This document shows positions 34,873 to 44,762 of a stretch of 64,000 bases of DNA, one piece after another (within the stretch, counting starts at the first letter, position 1; every line of letters starts with the position of its first letter). A program made the translations under genes and the position numbers. The stretch lies in contig NZ_CP007511.1 of assembly GCF_000818015.1 (NCBI RefSeq), positions 310,001-374,000 of the forward strand, in the 5' to 3' direction. The DNA comes from Stutzerimonas balearica DSM 6083 (GTDB lineage Bacteria > Pseudomonadota > Gammaproteobacteria > Pseudomonadales > Pseudomonadaceae). Below the pieces are notes generated by a model that worked only from the letters and a program-made list of their open reading frames with translations, was not told the DNA's origin and made no database searches.

Positions 34873-35320
34873 GCTCGATCAGCTGGGCTGCGGCGCCTTC
34901 TGCGCTCAGCTCGAGCAGCGCCAGGCAGATTGGCAGGCGAAAGCGCCGCGGCCCGGCGCTGCCTGGGTTGAGGTAGAGCACACCGTCGCGCCGTTCGATC
35001 GAGGGCTTGTGCGAATGGCCGCTGATGACCACGGCGAAACCGCGGGCGGCCGGGTCGAACGCCAGCGTCTTCAGGTCGTGACGCACATGCAGGCGCCGGC
35101 CCTCGTACTCGAGGTCCAACTCCTCGGGCAGGGCCGTCGCCCAGTCCGCGACATCGACGTTGCCGCGAATGGCCTGAAGCGGCGCAATCTGGCGCAGAGC
35201 GTCGAGCACTTCAGGCTTGCCGATGTCACCGGCATGGATGATCAGGTCGCAGCCCTGCAGGGCCACGCTGGCCTGCGCACGCAGCAGGCCATGGGTATCG
35301 GAAATGACGCCGATGCGCAT
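34865..35320 (-). CDS. Metallophosphoesterase, YfcE/MJ0936-like
   Basis: 151-aa calcineurin-type phosphodiesterase. Metal-binding motifs in order: GVISDTHG (residues 4-11), HAGDIG (29-34), IRGNVD (50-55), and GHSHKPS (about 100-106) with NPGSAG near 117. These match YfcE, which hydrolyses phosphodiesters in vitro. Cytoplasmic, apparently monocistronic. The physiological substrate is unknown. Confidence 0.9.
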   Translation of the reverse strand: MRIGVISDTHGLLRAQASVALQGCDLIIHAGDIGKPEVLDALRQIAPLQAIRGNVDVADWATALPEELDLEYEGRRLHVRHDLKTLAFDPAARGFAVVISGHSHKPSIERRDGVLYLNPGSAGPRRFRLPICLALLELSAEGAAAQLIELS

Positions 35321-35393
35321 GCCGGATTTTTCCTCCGGGCAAAGCGCCCAGCATAGGCCAGGCCGTCATCCGGCGGGCGCCGTTCGTCGCGGC

Positions 35394-35846
35394 TTACTTG
35401 TGCAGTACGTACTGCCCGGTGAAGCGCACGGCGTCACGGCCGTCGGCGGCGAGAATGCGGCTGTGCAGCTCCAGGCGGGCACGGCCGCGGCGGCGGTAGA
35501 TCGCCTCGAAGCGCTCCCAGGCGCCTTCGACCGGGGCGTTGCAGATGGCCGTGGCGTCGTCGACCACGGGAAGCGGATATTCGATCCGGCCGTCCTGGAT
35601 GACGATGTGGCCGTCGTCGATACCGGCCTCGCGCAGGCGCAGGTGCAGCCAGCCCCAGCCAGCCAGCACCGCCGCGCAATACAGGCTGCCGCCGAACATG
35701 CTGCTCTTGTGATTGATGTTGGCCTGCAGCGGGACCTTCAGGCGCAGCTCGTGGTTTTCCCAGACATCGACGCGCAGGCCCATTGAACGGGTCAGCGGAA
35801 TGTCGTGGTGGAGAATGGCTTCCAGATAGCGGCTTTCGCGGCTCAT
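35394..35846 (-). CDS. Thioesterase domain protein (YiiD C-terminal type)
   Basis: 150-aa hotdog-fold protein. The N-terminal EAILHHDIPLTRSMGLRV and central NINHKSSMFGGSLYCAAVLAGWGWLHLRL (about 44-72) match the putative thioesterase domain found at the C-terminus of E. coli YiiD (YiiD_C); here it stands alone without the acetyltransferase half. The Asn-His-Lys-Ser and GGSL positions correspond to the hotdog active-site helix. Substrate unknown. Confidence 0.82.
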   Translation of the reverse strand: MSRESRYLEAILHHDIPLTRSMGLRVDVWENHELRLKVPLQANINHKSSMFGGSLYCAAVLAGWGWLHLRLREAGIDDGHIVIQDGRIEYPLPVVDDATAICNAPVEGAWERFEAIYRRRGRARLELHSRILAADGRDAVRFTGQYVLHK

Positions 35847-35975
35847 GCCGGTTGGATTCCTAAAACGTGACGGAGATACAGGCAGACGCCAAGCATGACC
35901 GCTGAGTCACGTTTTTGCCAGTTCCGCTCGGCGTTCTTCCGCGATCCCGGCGCGATCTGGCCGCCTCGCGCCGGC

Positions 35976-36377
35976 TCAGCGACCCGCCTTGCGGACGTAG
36001 GCGCAATGCCCCGGGCGCGGGCCGATGCGCGGGTGGTTGCGGCAGGTATCCGGGCGCTTGTCATAGACCTTGCACAGACGCGTGCGAGTATCCAGAAACA
36101 GGCAGTCGCCATTGGCCATGCGCGTCAGCGTGAACAGCCCGTGCTTCTGGTTGAAGTGCTCGACCACGCCTTCGCGGGACAGGCGGCGGGCCACCTGCTT
36201 GGCCGGCTCGTCGCGCTCGAACTCATCGACCAGCTGCAGGCGAATGAGGTCGTCGATGCGCACTTCGACCGGCAGCGTGCAGCAGGTTGCCTGGCAATCG
36301 CGGCACAGGCCGTTGCTGTAGCGCACCCAGGTTTCCAGGCGTTCGGGGTCGGCAGAGGCGATCAGTCGGGTCTTCAC
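35976..36377 (-). CDS. YkgJ-family cysteine-cluster protein
   Basis: About 133 aa from a GTG at 36377 (VKTRLIASADPERL); an ATG at 36410 would add 11 residues, and neither start has a strong ribosome-binding site. The conserved cysteines CRDCQATCC (about residues 25-33) and the later CLFLD...RLCKVYDKRPDTCRNHP pattern define the YkgJ/Zn- or Fe-S-binding CxxCxxxCC family. The cluster probably binds a metal. Function unknown. The 129 bases between its stop and the thioesterase gene at 35846 hold nothing I recognise. Confidence 0.82.
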   Translation of the reverse strand: MKTRLIASADPERLETWVRYSNGLCRDCQATCCTLPVEVRIDDLIRLQLVDEFERDEPAKQVARRLSREGVVEHFNQKHGLFTLTRMANGDCLFLDTRTRLCKVYDKRPDTCRNHPRIGPRPGHCAYVRKAGR

Positions 36378-36567
36378 GGCGGTTGTCGCTGGGCAGGGGC
36401 GCGCGATCATAACCTCTGCCCGGGGAATTTCCAGCGCTGCCCTGCGTTCGAATGGCGAACCGCTGGTCCAGGCGACGGCCGGATGCCCCGCGAGCTGTCT
36501 AGACTGCCTTCTGCCGGCCTGCAGGTGCCGTCGTTCTTCCAGATTCTCTTGCTTGCGAGGGTAATTC

Positions 36568-39018
36568 ATGACGCAGGAACCCAACGCTCCCACCGCCGAT
36601 GAAGTGGCCGCCTTTCGTGAAAAGGTGCTGCGCAAGCTGACCTACTCGGTCGGCAAGGATCCCGAGCATGCGGCCGAGTTCGACTGGTTCGAGGCGGTGG
36701 CGCTGGCCACCCGCGACCGGGTCATCGACCACTGGATGGAGTGCACCCGACAGACCTATGACAAGGGCTGCAAGCGCGTCTATTACCTTTCGCTGGAATT
36801 TCTCATCGGACGCCTGCTGTTCGACAGCCTGAGCAACCTCGGCCTGCTGGACACGGCGCGCCAGGCGCTCGCCGAGCTGGGCCTGGACCTGGACCGCATC
36901 CGCCTGTCCGAGCCGGACGCGGCGCTGGGCAACGGCGGCCTCGGGCGCCTGGCCGCCTGCTTCATGGAGAGCATGGCCACACTCGGCGTGCCGGCGCACG
37001 GCTATGGCATCCGCTACGACCACGGGCTGTTTCGCCAGGTGATCGTCGATGGCTGGCAGCATGAGCAGACCGAGACCTGGCTCGATTTCGGCAACCCCTG
37101 GGAATTCGAACGCTCGGAGGTCAGCTACCTGATCGGCTTTGGCGGCCACGTCACTGCGCTGCCCGACGGCAATGGCGAGCCGCGGCACTTCTGGCATTGG
37201 GCCGAGGGCGTGCGCGCCAACGCCTACGACACCCCGATCGTCGGCTGGCGCGGGGCCAGCGTGAACACCTTGCGCCTGTGGCGCGCGCGCGCCGAGGCCG
37301 ACTTCCATCTCGAGCGCTTCAACGCTGGCGACCACATCGGTGCGGTCGCCGAGGAAGCCAAGGCGCAGAGCATCTCTCGTGTGCTCTATCCGGCCGACAG
37401 CACCGAGGCCGGCCAGGAACTGCGCCTGCGCCAGGAGTATTTCTTCGTCGCCGCCTCGCTGCAGGATCTCCTGCGTCGACATCTGGACCAGCGCGGCACG
37501 CTGGACAACCTGCCCGATTACGCGGCCATCCAGCTCAACGACACCCATCCGGCGATCGCCGTGGCCGAGCTGATGCGCCTGTTGGTGGACGTGCATGGCA
37601 TGCCCTGGGAGAAGGCCTGGAGCCTGACCACCGCGACGCTCTGCTACACCAACCACACCCTGCTGCCCGAGGCGCTGGAAACCTGGCCGGTGGGCCTGAT
37701 GGAGCGCCTGTTGCCGCGGCACATGCAGATCATCTACCTGATCAACGCCCAGCACCTGGATGCCCTGCGCAACCGCGGCCTGCACGATGGCGAACTGCTG
37801 CGCTCGGTGTCGTTGATCGAAGAGGGCCATGGCCGCCGCGTGCGCATGGGCAACCTGGCGTTTCTCGGCTCGCACAGCGTCAATGGCGTCTCCGCGCTAC
37901 ACACCGGGCTGATGCGCAAGACGGTGTTCACCGACCTGCACCGGCTCTATCCGCAGCGCATCAACAACAAGACCAACGGCATCACCTTCCGCCGCTGGCT
38001 GTACCAGGCCAACCCGAGGCTCACCCGGCTGCTCGTCGAGACGCTTGGCGAGGACGTGCTCGACTCACCGCAGACGCGCCTGCGCGACCTCGAGCCCTTC
38101 GCCGAGCAGGTCGAGTTCCGCCGCCGCTTCGCCGAGCAGCGCCAGGCCAACAAGCGCCACCTGGCCAAGGTGATTCACGAGCGGCTCGGCATCCAGGTCG
38201 ACCCGGAGGCGCTGTTCGACGTCCACGTCAAGCGCATCCACGAGTACAAGCGCCAGTTGCTCAACCTGCTGCACACCGTCGCGCTGTATCACGCGATCTG
38301 CGCCGACCCGGGCGGCGACTGGGTGCCGCGGGTGAAGATCTTTGCCGGCAAGGCGGCGGCGAGCTACCACCAGGCCAAGCTGATCATCAAACTGGCCAAC
38401 GACATCGCCCGCACGATCAACGACGATCCGACCGTGCGTGGCCTGCTCAAGGTCGTGTTCCTGCCCAACTACAACGTCAGCCTGGCCGAGGACATCATCC
38501 CGGCGGCCGACCTTTCCGAGCAGATATCCACTGCCGGCCTCGAGGCCTCGGGCACCAGCAACATGAAGTTCGCGCTCAACGGCGCGTTGACCATCGGCAC
38601 GCTGGACGGGGCGAATGTCGAGATGAGCGAGCAGATCGGCCGCGAGCACATGTTCATCTTCGGCCTCACCGCGCAGCAGGTCGAGGCGCGCAAGCGTGCC
38701 GGCGAGTACAACGCCGAAGCGACCATCATCGGCTCGCCGCGTCTGGGTGAGGTGCTTTCGGCAATTCGCCGCGGCGCCTTCTCTTCCGACGATCCGGGGC
38801 GCTACACCGGCCTTATCGACGGGCTCGGCTGGCACGACACCTTCATGGTCTGCGCCGATTTCGAGGCGTACTGGCAGGCGCAACTGGAGGTCGAGGCGCG
38901 CTGGCGCGATGCGGACGCCTGGTGGCGTTCGGCCGTGCTCAACACGGCGCGTACCGGCTGGTTCTCCTCGGACCGCACCATCAGCGAGTACGCCACGGAG
39001 ATCTGGAAGGTCATGTAG
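36568..39018 (+). CDS. glgP: Glycogen/maltodextrin phosphorylase
   Basis: Releases glucose-1-phosphate from alpha-1,4-glucans, 816 aa, the normal bacterial length. Key segments: YYLSLEFLIGRLLFDSL near 72-88, ALGNGGLGRLAACFMES near 117-133, QLNDTHPAIAVAELMRLL near 324, VHVKRIHEYKRQLLN near 551 and the pyridoxal-phosphate site EASGTSNMKFALNG with the Schiff-base lysine at residue 667. The start ATG at 36568 follows a GAGGG. It is not in a classical glg operon here; fbp follows 119 bases downstream on the same strand, linking glycogen breakdown with gluconeogenic carbon flow. Confidence 0.96.
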   Translation: MTQEPNAPTADEVAAFREKVLRKLTYSVGKDPEHAAEFDWFEAVALATRDRVIDHWMECTRQTYDKGCKRVYYLSLEFLIGRLLFDSLSNLGLLDTARQALAELGLDLDRIRLSEPDAALGNGGLGRLAACFMESMATLGVPAHGYGIRYDHGLFRQVIVDGWQHEQTETWLDFGNPWEFERSEVSYLIGFGGHVTALPDGNGEPRHFWHWAEGVRANAYDTPIVGWRGASVNTLRLWRARAEADFHLERFNAGDHIGAVAEEAKAQSISRVLYPADSTEAGQELRLRQEYFFVAASLQDLLRRHLDQRGTLDNLPDYAAIQLNDTHPAIAVAELMRLLVDVHGMPWEKAWSLTTATLCYTNHTLLPEALETWPVGLMERLLPRHMQIIYLINAQHLDALRNRGLHDGELLRSVSLIEEGHGRRVRMGNLAFLGSHSVNGVSALHTGLMRKTVFTDLHRLYPQRINNKTNGITFRRWLYQANPRLTRLLVETLGEDVLDSPQTRLRDLEPFAEQVEFRRRFAEQRQANKRHLAKVIHERLGIQVDPEALFDVHVKRIHEYKRQLLNLLHTVALYHAICADPGGDWVPRVKIFAGKAAASYHQAKLIIKLANDIARTINDDPTVRGLLKVVFLPNYNVSLAEDIIPAADLSEQISTAGLEASGTSNMKFALNGALTIGTLDGANVEMSEQIGREHMFIFGLTAQQVEARKRAGEYNAEATIIGSPRLGEVLSAIRRGAFSSDDPGRYTGLIDGLGWHDTFMVCADFEAYWQAQLEVEARWRDADAWWRSAVLNTARTGWFSSDRTISEYATEIWKVM

Positions 39019-39137
39019 CACGCTGGCCAGTTGCCGCCCGGGGCTGAACTCTGCCCGGGGCGCGCCGGTCTGAGGGGAGTCTGTTTTCCACCGGCCTGCT
39101 AAACTGCGTCGGTTTTTTCCCCCTCTGGAGCCAGTCC

Positions 39138-40148
39138 ATGTCACGCATCACCCTGAGCCGCTACCTGATCGAGCAGACCCGCAGTAACAATACCCCGGCG
39201 GACCTGCGCTTCCTTATCGAGGTGGTGGCACGTGCGTGCAAGGCCATCAGCCATCAGGTTTCCAAGGGCGCGCTGGGCGGCGTGCTGGGCAGCGCCGGCA
39301 GCGAGAACGTGCAGGGCGAGGTACAGAAGAAGCTCGACGTGCTGTCCAACGAGATCCTGCTGGAGGCCAACGAGTGGGGGGGGCACCTGGCAGGCATGGC
39401 CTCGGAAGAAATGGACAACGCCTACCAGATTCCCGGCAAGTACCCCAAGGGGGCGTACCTGCTGGTATTCGATCCGCTGGACGGCTCCTCGAACATCGAT
39501 GTGAACGTCTCGGTGGGTACCATCTTCTCGGTGCTGCGCTGCCCGGATGCCTGCTTCAGCCAGAACGACGCCCTCGGCGAGGAAGCCTTCCTGCAGCCGG
39601 GCACCAAGCAGGTCGCCGCCGGCTACGCCATCTACGGCCCGCAGACCATGCTCGTACTGACCCTCGGCCACGGCGTGATGGGTTTCACCCTCGACCGCGA
39701 GCTGGGCAGCTTCGTGCTCACCCACGAAAACCTGCGCGTGCCGGAATCGACCGCCGAGTTCGCCATCAACATGTCCAACCAGCGCCACTGGGAAGAGCCG
39801 GTCAAGCGCTACGTCAGCGAGTTGCTGGCCGGCAAGGAAGGCCCGCTGGGCAAGAACTACAACATGCGCTGGATCGCCTCGATGGTGGCCGATGTGCACC
39901 GTATCCTGACGCGCGGCGGCATCTTCATGTACCCGCGCGACGCCCGCGAGCCGGAGAAGCCCGGCAAGCTGCGCCTGATGTACGAGGCCAACCCGATGTC
40001 GATGATCATCGAACAGGCCGGCGGCGCCTCCACCAATGGCACGCAGCGCATCCTCGATATCCAGCCCGAATCGCTGCATCAACGCGTGGCGGTGTTCCTC
40101 GGCTCGAAGGAAGAAGTCGAGCGCGTGACCGGCTACCACCAGGCCTGA
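39138..40148 (+). CDS. fbp: Fructose-1,6-bisphosphatase class I
   Basis: Gluconeogenic phosphatase, 336 aa. The metal-binding signature [21 protein letters not shown] starts near residue 112, the upstream metal ligand region [13 protein letters not shown] near 88-100, and the substrate-binding [29 protein letters not shown] near 259-287. GGAG lies about 10 bases before the ATG. Pseudomonads lack phosphofructokinase in the usual glycolytic role, so this enzyme runs the hexose cycle and gluconeogenesis (established knowledge). The DUF924 gene begins 3 bases after its stop, so the two are likely co-transcribed. Confidence 0.97.
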   Translation: MSRITLSRYLIEQTRSNNTPADLRFLIEVVARACKAISHQVSKGALGGVLGSAGSENVQGEVQKKLDVLSNEILLEANEWGGHLAGMASEEMDNAYQIPGKYPKGAYLLVFDPLDGSSNIDVNVSVGTIFSVLRCPDACFSQNDALGEEAFLQPGTKQVAAGYAIYGPQTMLVLTLGHGVMGFTLDRELGSFVLTHENLRVPESTAEFAINMSNQRHWEEPVKRYVSELLAGKEGPLGKNYNMRWIASMVADVHRILTRGGIFMYPRDAREPEKPGKLRLMYEANPMSMIIEQAGGASTNGTQRILDIQPESLHQRVAVFLGSKEEVERVTGYHQA

Positions 40149-40151
40149 GCC

Positions 40152-40754
40152 ATGCAGGCCCCCTGGCAGGCGTTGCTCGACTGGTGGTTCGGCGACGGCG
40201 CCACGGCCGGGGAGGTCGCTGCGCAAAAGCACCGGCTGTGGTTCGGCTATCGCCCCGAGCAGGATGCCGAGGCCGCCGAGCGGTTCGGTAGCCAGGTCGA
40301 CGAGGCGCTCGGTGGCGGGCTTGGTGACTGGGCGGCGACGCCGCAGGGCTGGCTGGCGCTGATCCTGCTGCTCGATCAGCTGCCCCGGATGATCTACCGC
40401 AATACGCCCAAGGCGTTTGCCGGCGATGCCCGCGCGCAGCATCTCGTGCATGACGGCCTGGTGCAGGGTGGCGACGTGCTGCTCGCGCCGATCCAGCGGG
40501 TGTTCGTTTATCTGGTGCTCGAGCACGCCGAGAACCTGGCCCTGCAGGAGCAGGCGGTGCTGCAGTTCGGTGCGCTGCGCGAGCATGCGGCAGCGGACGA
40601 GCAGGCCTTGTTCGCCGACTTTCTCGATTTCGCACAGCGCCACCGCGCCGTGATTGCCCGCTTCGGGCGTTTTCCGCATCGCAACGCCATTCTCGGCCGT
40701 GATTCGACGGCGGCCGAACTGGCTTATCTGGCCGAGCCCGGCTCAGGCTTCTGA
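40152..40754 (+). CDS. DUF924 family protein
   Basis: 200-aa, all-helical protein of the DUF924 (TPR-like) family. The N-terminal LLDWWFGDGA, the RFGSQVDEALGGGLGDWAATPQGWLALILLLDQLPRMIYRNTPKAFAGD block (about 42-90) and the C-terminal RFGRFPHRNAILGRDSTAAELAYL (about 169-192) are characteristic. Probably soluble; function unknown. It follows fbp by 3 bases. Confidence 0.88.
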   Translation: MQAPWQALLDWWFGDGATAGEVAAQKHRLWFGYRPEQDAEAAERFGSQVDEALGGGLGDWAATPQGWLALILLLDQLPRMIYRNTPKAFAGDARAQHLVHDGLVQGGDVLLAPIQRVFVYLVLEHAENLALQEQAVLQFGALREHAAADEQALFADFLDFAQRHRAVIARFGRFPHRNAILGRDSTAAELAYLAEPGSGF

Positions 40755-40814
40755 GCGCGGCTGGCGCTGAATCTCTGGCCCGCTATCGTGTCTAGACACT
40801 TCAAGGAGTCCGAT

Positions 40815-41069
40815 ATGTCTTTGCGTCCCTTTGCCCTGCTGACCGTTCTGCTCGCGCTTGGCGGCTGCAGCCCGATCACTCAGGAGAACTACGCCAAGCT
40901 CGAGGCCGGCATGAGCCGGGCGCAGGTCGAGCAGCTGCTGGGCAAGCCTGAGGAGTGTGCCGGAGCGCTCGGCATGTCGAGCTGCACCTGGGGCGACAAG
41001 AACCGCTTCATCAGCATCCAGTTCGCCGGTGACCAGGTCATGATGTTCTCCGGCAAAGGCCTGAAATGA
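40815..41069 (+). CDS. Small lipoprotein with SmpA/OmlA-like fold
   Basis: 84 aa. The signal MSLRPFALLTVLLALGGC has a lipobox LGGC with the lipidated Cys at residue 18. The mature part (ENYAKLEAGMSRAQVEQLLGKPEEC) carries the GMSRAQVEQLLGKP motif of the BamE/SmpA-OmlA and DUF3862 class, and two further cysteines (ECAG...SSC) could form a disulfide. AAGGAG lies 8 bases before the ATG. Not BamE itself, which has a different sequence. Function unknown; it is followed 10 bases later by the lipocalin gene, so the two may be co-expressed at the outer membrane. Confidence 0.85.
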   Translation: MSLRPFALLTVLLALGGCSPITQENYAKLEAGMSRAQVEQLLGKPEECAGALGMSSCTWGDKNRFISIQFAGDQVMMFSGKGLK

Positions 41070-41079
41070 CGGAGGTTTC

Positions 41080-41619
41080 ATGCGTTTTCCGAGCCTGCTC
41101 CTCGCCCTCTTGCTGACCGCCGGCTGTGCCAGCGAGCCGGCTCAGGAACCCTACACCGCGGGTGAGGTGGACCTGGCCCGTTACCAGGGCACCTGGTACG
41201 AACTGGCCCGTCTGCCGATGTTCTTCCAGCGCAACTGCGTGGAATCGGAGGCGCACTATCGCCTGCAGGGCGACGAGCGTGTCGCGGTGACCAATCGCTG
41301 CCGGACCGAGGATGTCCAATGGCAGGAAGCGACGGGCACAGCGGTGCCTCAGGAGCCCGGCCGCAGCGATCGCCTGTGGGTGCGCTTCGATAACTGGTTC
41401 AGCCGGCTGTTCCCGACCCTGACCCGCGGTCATTACTGGGTGCTCTATCTCGATCCCGACTACCGCGTGGCGCTGGTCGGCAGCCCGGACCGCGAGTACC
41501 TCTGGCTGCTTTCGCGCACGCCCGAGGTTTCCACCGAGACGCGAGAGCGTCTGCTGGATGAAGCCCATGCGCGTGGTTACGACACCCGCGAGCTGATCTG
41601 GCGCGGCGAGACGCAGTGA
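41080..41619 (+). CDS. Lipocalin family lipoprotein (Blc-like)
   Basis: 179-aa bacterial lipocalin with a lipobox LTAGC (Cys about residue 16). The lipocalin signature YQGTWYELARLPMFFQRNC near residues 34-52 includes the conserved G-x-W, and further family motifs are YWVLYLDPDYRVALVGSPDREYLWLLSRTP (about 120-149). Blc proteins are outer-membrane lipoproteins that bind lysophospholipids and are often stress- or stationary-phase-induced (family knowledge). It converges on a third lipoprotein gene 8 bases away. Confidence 0.9.
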   Translation: MRFPSLLLALLLTAGCASEPAQEPYTAGEVDLARYQGTWYELARLPMFFQRNCVESEAHYRLQGDERVAVTNRCRTEDVQWQEATGTAVPQEPGRSDRLWVRFDNWFSRLFPTLTRGHYWVLYLDPDYRVALVGSPDREYLWLLSRTPEVSTETRERLLDEAHARGYDTRELIWRGETQ

Positions 41620-41627
41620 GCCGCCGC

Positions 41628-42059
41628 TCACTGCCAGTACAGACGCGCCAGCAGCCAGCGCTCGTTTTCGCGCCACCACTCCAGGCGCACCTGGTAATGC
41701 CCGAGGCGCTCGGGCAGCAGGCCTTCGGCGCCGCTCAGGGTGACCTGCGCTTCGCTGAAGCCGCGCGCCGGCAGCGCCGGATCGATCCAGCTGGATCCGC
41801 TGAGGACCAGCACCCGCACCTTTCGGTGACGTAGGAACAGCGTACCGGCAGTGCGCGTCGCCCAGTTGCGGTCGTGCCTGTCCTGGGCGAGGAAGTCCGG
41901 GTGCAGAGCGTCGCGCAGGGCGGCGACCCGTTTCGCCTCGAGGCTCTCCTGCAGTTCGCTGGCGGCCTTTTCGAGCGCGGCCTGCGCGTCGTCGCGTTCG
42001 CAGCCGCCCACGGCGAGCAGGAGGCTCAGCAACAGCGCTAGCAGGATGCGGGGTGACAT
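41628..42059 (-). CDS. Putative lipoprotein, function unknown
   Basis: 143 aa with signal MSPRILLALLLSLLLAVGGC and lipobox VGGC (Cys at residue 20). The mature protein has an N-terminal helix (AQAALEKAASELQESLEAKRVAALRDAL) and a beta-rich remainder that ends in RLEWWRENERWLLARLYWQ, reminiscent of an NTF2-like/SnoaL fold, but I cannot assign it firmly. GGAG lies 10 bases before the start. It is divergent from the proline iminopeptidase gene, with 81 bases between. Confidence 0.75.
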   Translation of the reverse strand: MSPRILLALLLSLLLAVGGCERDDAQAALEKAASELQESLEAKRVAALRDALHPDFLAQDRHDRNWATRTAGTLFLRHRKVRVLVLSGSSWIDPALPARGFSEAQVTLSGAEGLLPERLGHYQVRLEWWRENERWLLARLYWQ

Positions 42060-42140
42060 GCCCAAGTGCTCCAACCTCGTTATGATGCCGGGAAAACTCA
42101 TGCGGGCCCGATGCCCGCCATGCAGACGCGGGAGTGTGCC

Positions 42141-43115
42141 ATGCAGAGCCTGTATCCGGAGATCAAACCCTATGCGCGACACGAGCTGGCGGTGCAGGAG
42201 CCCCATGTGCTCTATGTCGACGAGAGCGGCGTGGCGGACGGTTTGCCGGTGCTCTTCGTGCACGGTGGTCCTGGCGGCGGCTGCGATGCCCTGAGCCGGC
42301 GGTTCTTTGACCCCACCATCTATCGCATCGTCACCTTCGATCAGCGCGGCTGTGGCCGCTCCACGCCGCATGCGAGCCTGGAAAACAATACGACCGCTCA
42401 TCTGATCGCTGACATGGAGCGCATCCGTGAGCACCTGGGTATCGACAAATGGGTGCTGTTCGGTGGTTCCTGGGGCTCGACGCTGTCGCTGGCCTACGCC
42501 CAGACCTATCCCGAGCGGGTGCATGCGCTGATCCTGCGAGGCATCTTTCTCTGCCGCCCGCAGGACCTGAGCTGGTTCTACCAGGACGGCGCGAGCCGGC
42601 TGTTCCCCGACTATTGGGAAGAGTTTCTTGCGCCGATCCCGCCCCAGGAGCGCGACGACCTGATCGGCGCGTACTATGCGCGCCTGACCGGCAGCGACCA
42701 GATCGCCCAGATGCACGCCGCCAAGGCGTGGTCCTGCTGGGAAGGGCGTACCGCCACGCTGCGCCCCAACCACCAGGTCGTCGACCGTTTCGGCGATGCG
42801 CACCGGGCGCTGGCGATGGCGCGCATCGAATGCCACTACTTCATCAACCAGGCCTTTCTCGAGCCCGACCAACTGCTGCGCGACATGCCCAGGATCGCTC
42901 ACCTGCCGGGCATCATCGTGCACGGGCGCTACGATTCGATCTGTCCGCTGGACAATGCCTGGGCACTGCACCAGGCCTGGCCGCAAAGCGAGCTGCAGAT
43001 CATCCGCGACGCTGGCCACTCGGCGGCCGAATGCGGCATCACCGATGCGCTGGTGCGGGCGGCGGCGGATATCGCGCACCGTCTGCTCGACCTGCCGCCG
43101 GCGGAGGACGCCTGA
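42141..43115 (+). CDS. pip: Prolyl aminopeptidase (proline iminopeptidase)
   Basis: Alpha/beta hydrolase that removes N-terminal proline from peptides, 324 aa. The oxyanion-hole motif HGGPGGG is at residues 41-47, followed by [13 protein letters not shown] (66-78), the nucleophile elbow GGSWGS with Ser110, an Asp in HGRYDSICP near 265 and the catalytic His in AGHSAAE near 293. GGAG lies 6 bases before the ATG at 42141. Cytoplasmic. Its stop codon overlaps the dtd start by one base (TGATG), so the two are co-translated. Confidence 0.95.
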   Translation: MQSLYPEIKPYARHELAVQEPHVLYVDESGVADGLPVLFVHGGPGGGCDALSRRFFDPTIYRIVTFDQRGCGRSTPHASLENNTTAHLIADMERIREHLGIDKWVLFGGSWGSTLSLAYAQTYPERVHALILRGIFLCRPQDLSWFYQDGASRLFPDYWEEFLAPIPPQERDDLIGAYYARLTGSDQIAQMHAAKAWSCWEGRTATLRPNHQVVDRFGDAHRALAMARIECHYFINQAFLEPDQLLRDMPRIAHLPGIIVHGRYDSICPLDNAWALHQAWPQSELQIIRDAGHSAAECGITDALVRAAADIAHRLLDLPPAEDA

Positions 43116-43552
43116 TGAAGGCGCTGATCCAGCGGGTACGTCAGGCCAGGGTCGAGGTGGCTGGCGAGGTGATCGGGGCGATCGATCAGGGGTTGCTTGT
43201 GCTGGTCGGGGTGGAGCGCGACGACGACCAGGCCCGTGCCGACAAGCTGTTGCACAAGCTGCTCAACTACCGGGTATTCGCCGACGACCAGGAGCGCATG
43301 AACCGCTCGCTCAAGGACGTCGGGGGCGGCCTGCTGCTGGTTTCGCAGTTCACCCTGGCGGCCGACACCCGCAGCGGGCTACGGCCGAGCTTTTCCAGCG
43401 CGGCGCCGCCGGAGCATGGGGCGGCGCTCTACGATTACCTGCTCAGCCGGGCGCGCGCACAGCACGCACCGACCGCCTGCGGGCGCTTCGGCGCCGATAT
43501 GCAGGTCTTCCTGCAGAACGACGGGCCGGTCACCTTTCTGCTGGAAAGCTAG
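43115..43552 (+). CDS. dtd: D-aminoacyl-tRNA deacylase
   Basis: Hydrolyses D-aminoacyl-tRNAs, including glycyl-tRNA(Ala), as a translation quality check; 145 aa. [15 protein letters not shown] is the invariant N-terminus, [21 protein letters not shown] (about 74-94) contains the SQFTL motif with the active-site region, and the C-terminal [11 protein letters not shown] contains the conserved GPVT that completes the dimeric active site. Coupled to the pip gene by a one-base overlap. Its end overlaps the convergent UPF0158 gene by 23 bases. Confidence 0.96.
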   Translation: MKALIQRVRQARVEVAGEVIGAIDQGLLVLVGVERDDDQARADKLLHKLLNYRVFADDQERMNRSLKDVGGGLLLVSQFTLAADTRSGLRPSFSSAAPPEHGAALYDYLLSRARAQHAPTACGRFGADMQVFLQNDGPVTFLLES

Positions 43553-43970
43553 CCGTGTGGGCCGGCTCCAGCCCGTTCTCGCGTAGCCAGGTGGTGGCGT
43601 ATTCGCGCAGCTGAACCTCCTGGTAGCGCAGCCAGGCCTGGCGCACTGCCGGAAAATCCTCGAGCTTGAAGTCGAAGGTGCGCAGCGGCTTGCGTCCGCC
43701 CAGTGCGCTGGCCAGTACCGCGTGCGCGTGCGGATCGTGCTGGGTGAACAGAAACGCCTCGCGCATGGCCAGGTGCTGGGCCAACTCCAGGGGTTCGATG
43801 TGCAGGTGGCGGTCGTCCTGCACGTCGTACTTCTCCTCGGCGCCGGGCGTCGGTTGGCCGGGTAGCACGGCGAGGATCTGGCCGGTCTCCAGGTCGAGGT
43901 AGTGCTCGCTGGTGTCGCGGTGGTCCAGCGCGTATTCGAGGCGGTGCATGTCGATGGTCAGGGGGCGCAT
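43530..43970 (-). CDS. UPF0158 family protein
   Basis: 146 aa. [25 protein letters not shown] near residues 11-35 is the UPF0158 opening. The middle carries [15 protein letters not shown] and the C-terminal half [36 protein letters not shown], a helical region. Soluble and uncharacterised. The 84 bases between it and rsmE contain no recognised feature. Confidence 0.82.
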   Translation of the reverse strand: MRPLTIDMHRLEYALDHRDTSEHYLDLETGQILAVLPGQPTPGAEEKYDVQDDRHLHIEPLELAQHLAMREAFLFTQHDPHAHAVLASALGGRKPLRTFDFKLEDFPAVRQAWLRYQEVQLREYATTWLRENGLEPAHTASFPAER

Positions 43971-44054
43971 GGGCAGTCACCTACTCGTTGGGTACGTGCA
44001 TCTGACCGAGGCACGGCGCCACTGTGCCCGCCGTTCATCGGCGCGGCGAGTGCC

Positions 44055-44762
44055 TCAATACAGGCGAGCCAGCAGCGCGCTGACGGCTGTCTCCACGCGC
44101 AGGATGCGCTCGCCGAGCTGGACGGGCTGCAACCCGGCCTCGCCAAGCTTTTCAACCTCGTAGGGAATCCAGCCGCCCTCGGGGCCGATGGCCAGCGTCG
44201 CCGGCTCGCTCAGCGCGCGCGGGCAGGGCGGGTAATCGCCCGGATGGCCGACCAGGCCGCGGGTGCCGGCGGCCAGCGCGGGAAGCCGATCCTCGACGAA
44301 CGGCTTGAAGCGCTTCTCGAGGGTAACGGTCGGCAGCACGGTATCGCGGGCCTGTTCCAGCCCGAGGATCAGTTGCTCGCGGATCGCAGCGGGCTCGAGA
44401 AAGGGCGTCTGCCAGAAGCTCTTTTCCACCCGGACGCTGTTGAGCAGCACCAGGCGCGGCACGCCCATCGCGGCGACCGTCTGCAGCACCCGGCGCAGCA
44501 TCTTCGGTCGGGGCAGGGCCAGCAGCAGGGTGATCGGCAGCTTGGCCGGCGGCGGCTGGTCGAAGGCGACCGCCAGTTCCGCCTCTTGCTCATCGAGTCG
44601 CAGCACCCGACCGCTGCCCATCTGCGCACCGAGCAGGCCGACCCGCAGGCATTCACCGGCCTCGACCCGATGGACCTCGCGCATGTGCTTCAGCCGCCGA
44701 CCGCGCAGCAGCACGCGGTCGGCGGCGATGAAGTCGGCCGGCTCGAGCAGCAGCAGGTTCAC
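44055..44762 (-). CDS. rsmE: 16S rRNA m3U1498 methyltransferase RsmE
   Basis: SPOUT-class methyltransferase that methylates N3 of U1498 in 16S rRNA, 235 aa. An N-terminal PUA-like part ([28 protein letters not shown]) precedes the knotted catalytic domain with [26 protein letters not shown] near 80-105, [21 protein letters not shown] near 190-210 (SAM-binding GPEGG) and [17 protein letters not shown] at the end. It is the last gene of the leftward ubi-his-tat cluster and overlaps the tatC stop by four bases. Confidence 0.94.
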   Translation of the reverse strand: MNLLLLEPADFIAADRVLLRGRRLKHMREVHRVEAGECLRVGLLGAQMGSGRVLRLDEQEAELAVAFDQPPPAKLPITLLLALPRPKMLRRVLQTVAAMGVPRLVLLNSVRVEKSFWQTPFLEPAAIREQLILGLEQARDTVLPTVTLEKRFKPFVEDRLPALAAGTRGLVGHPGDYPPCPRALSEPATLAIGPEGGWIPYEVEKLGEAGLQPVQLGERILRVETAVSALLARLY

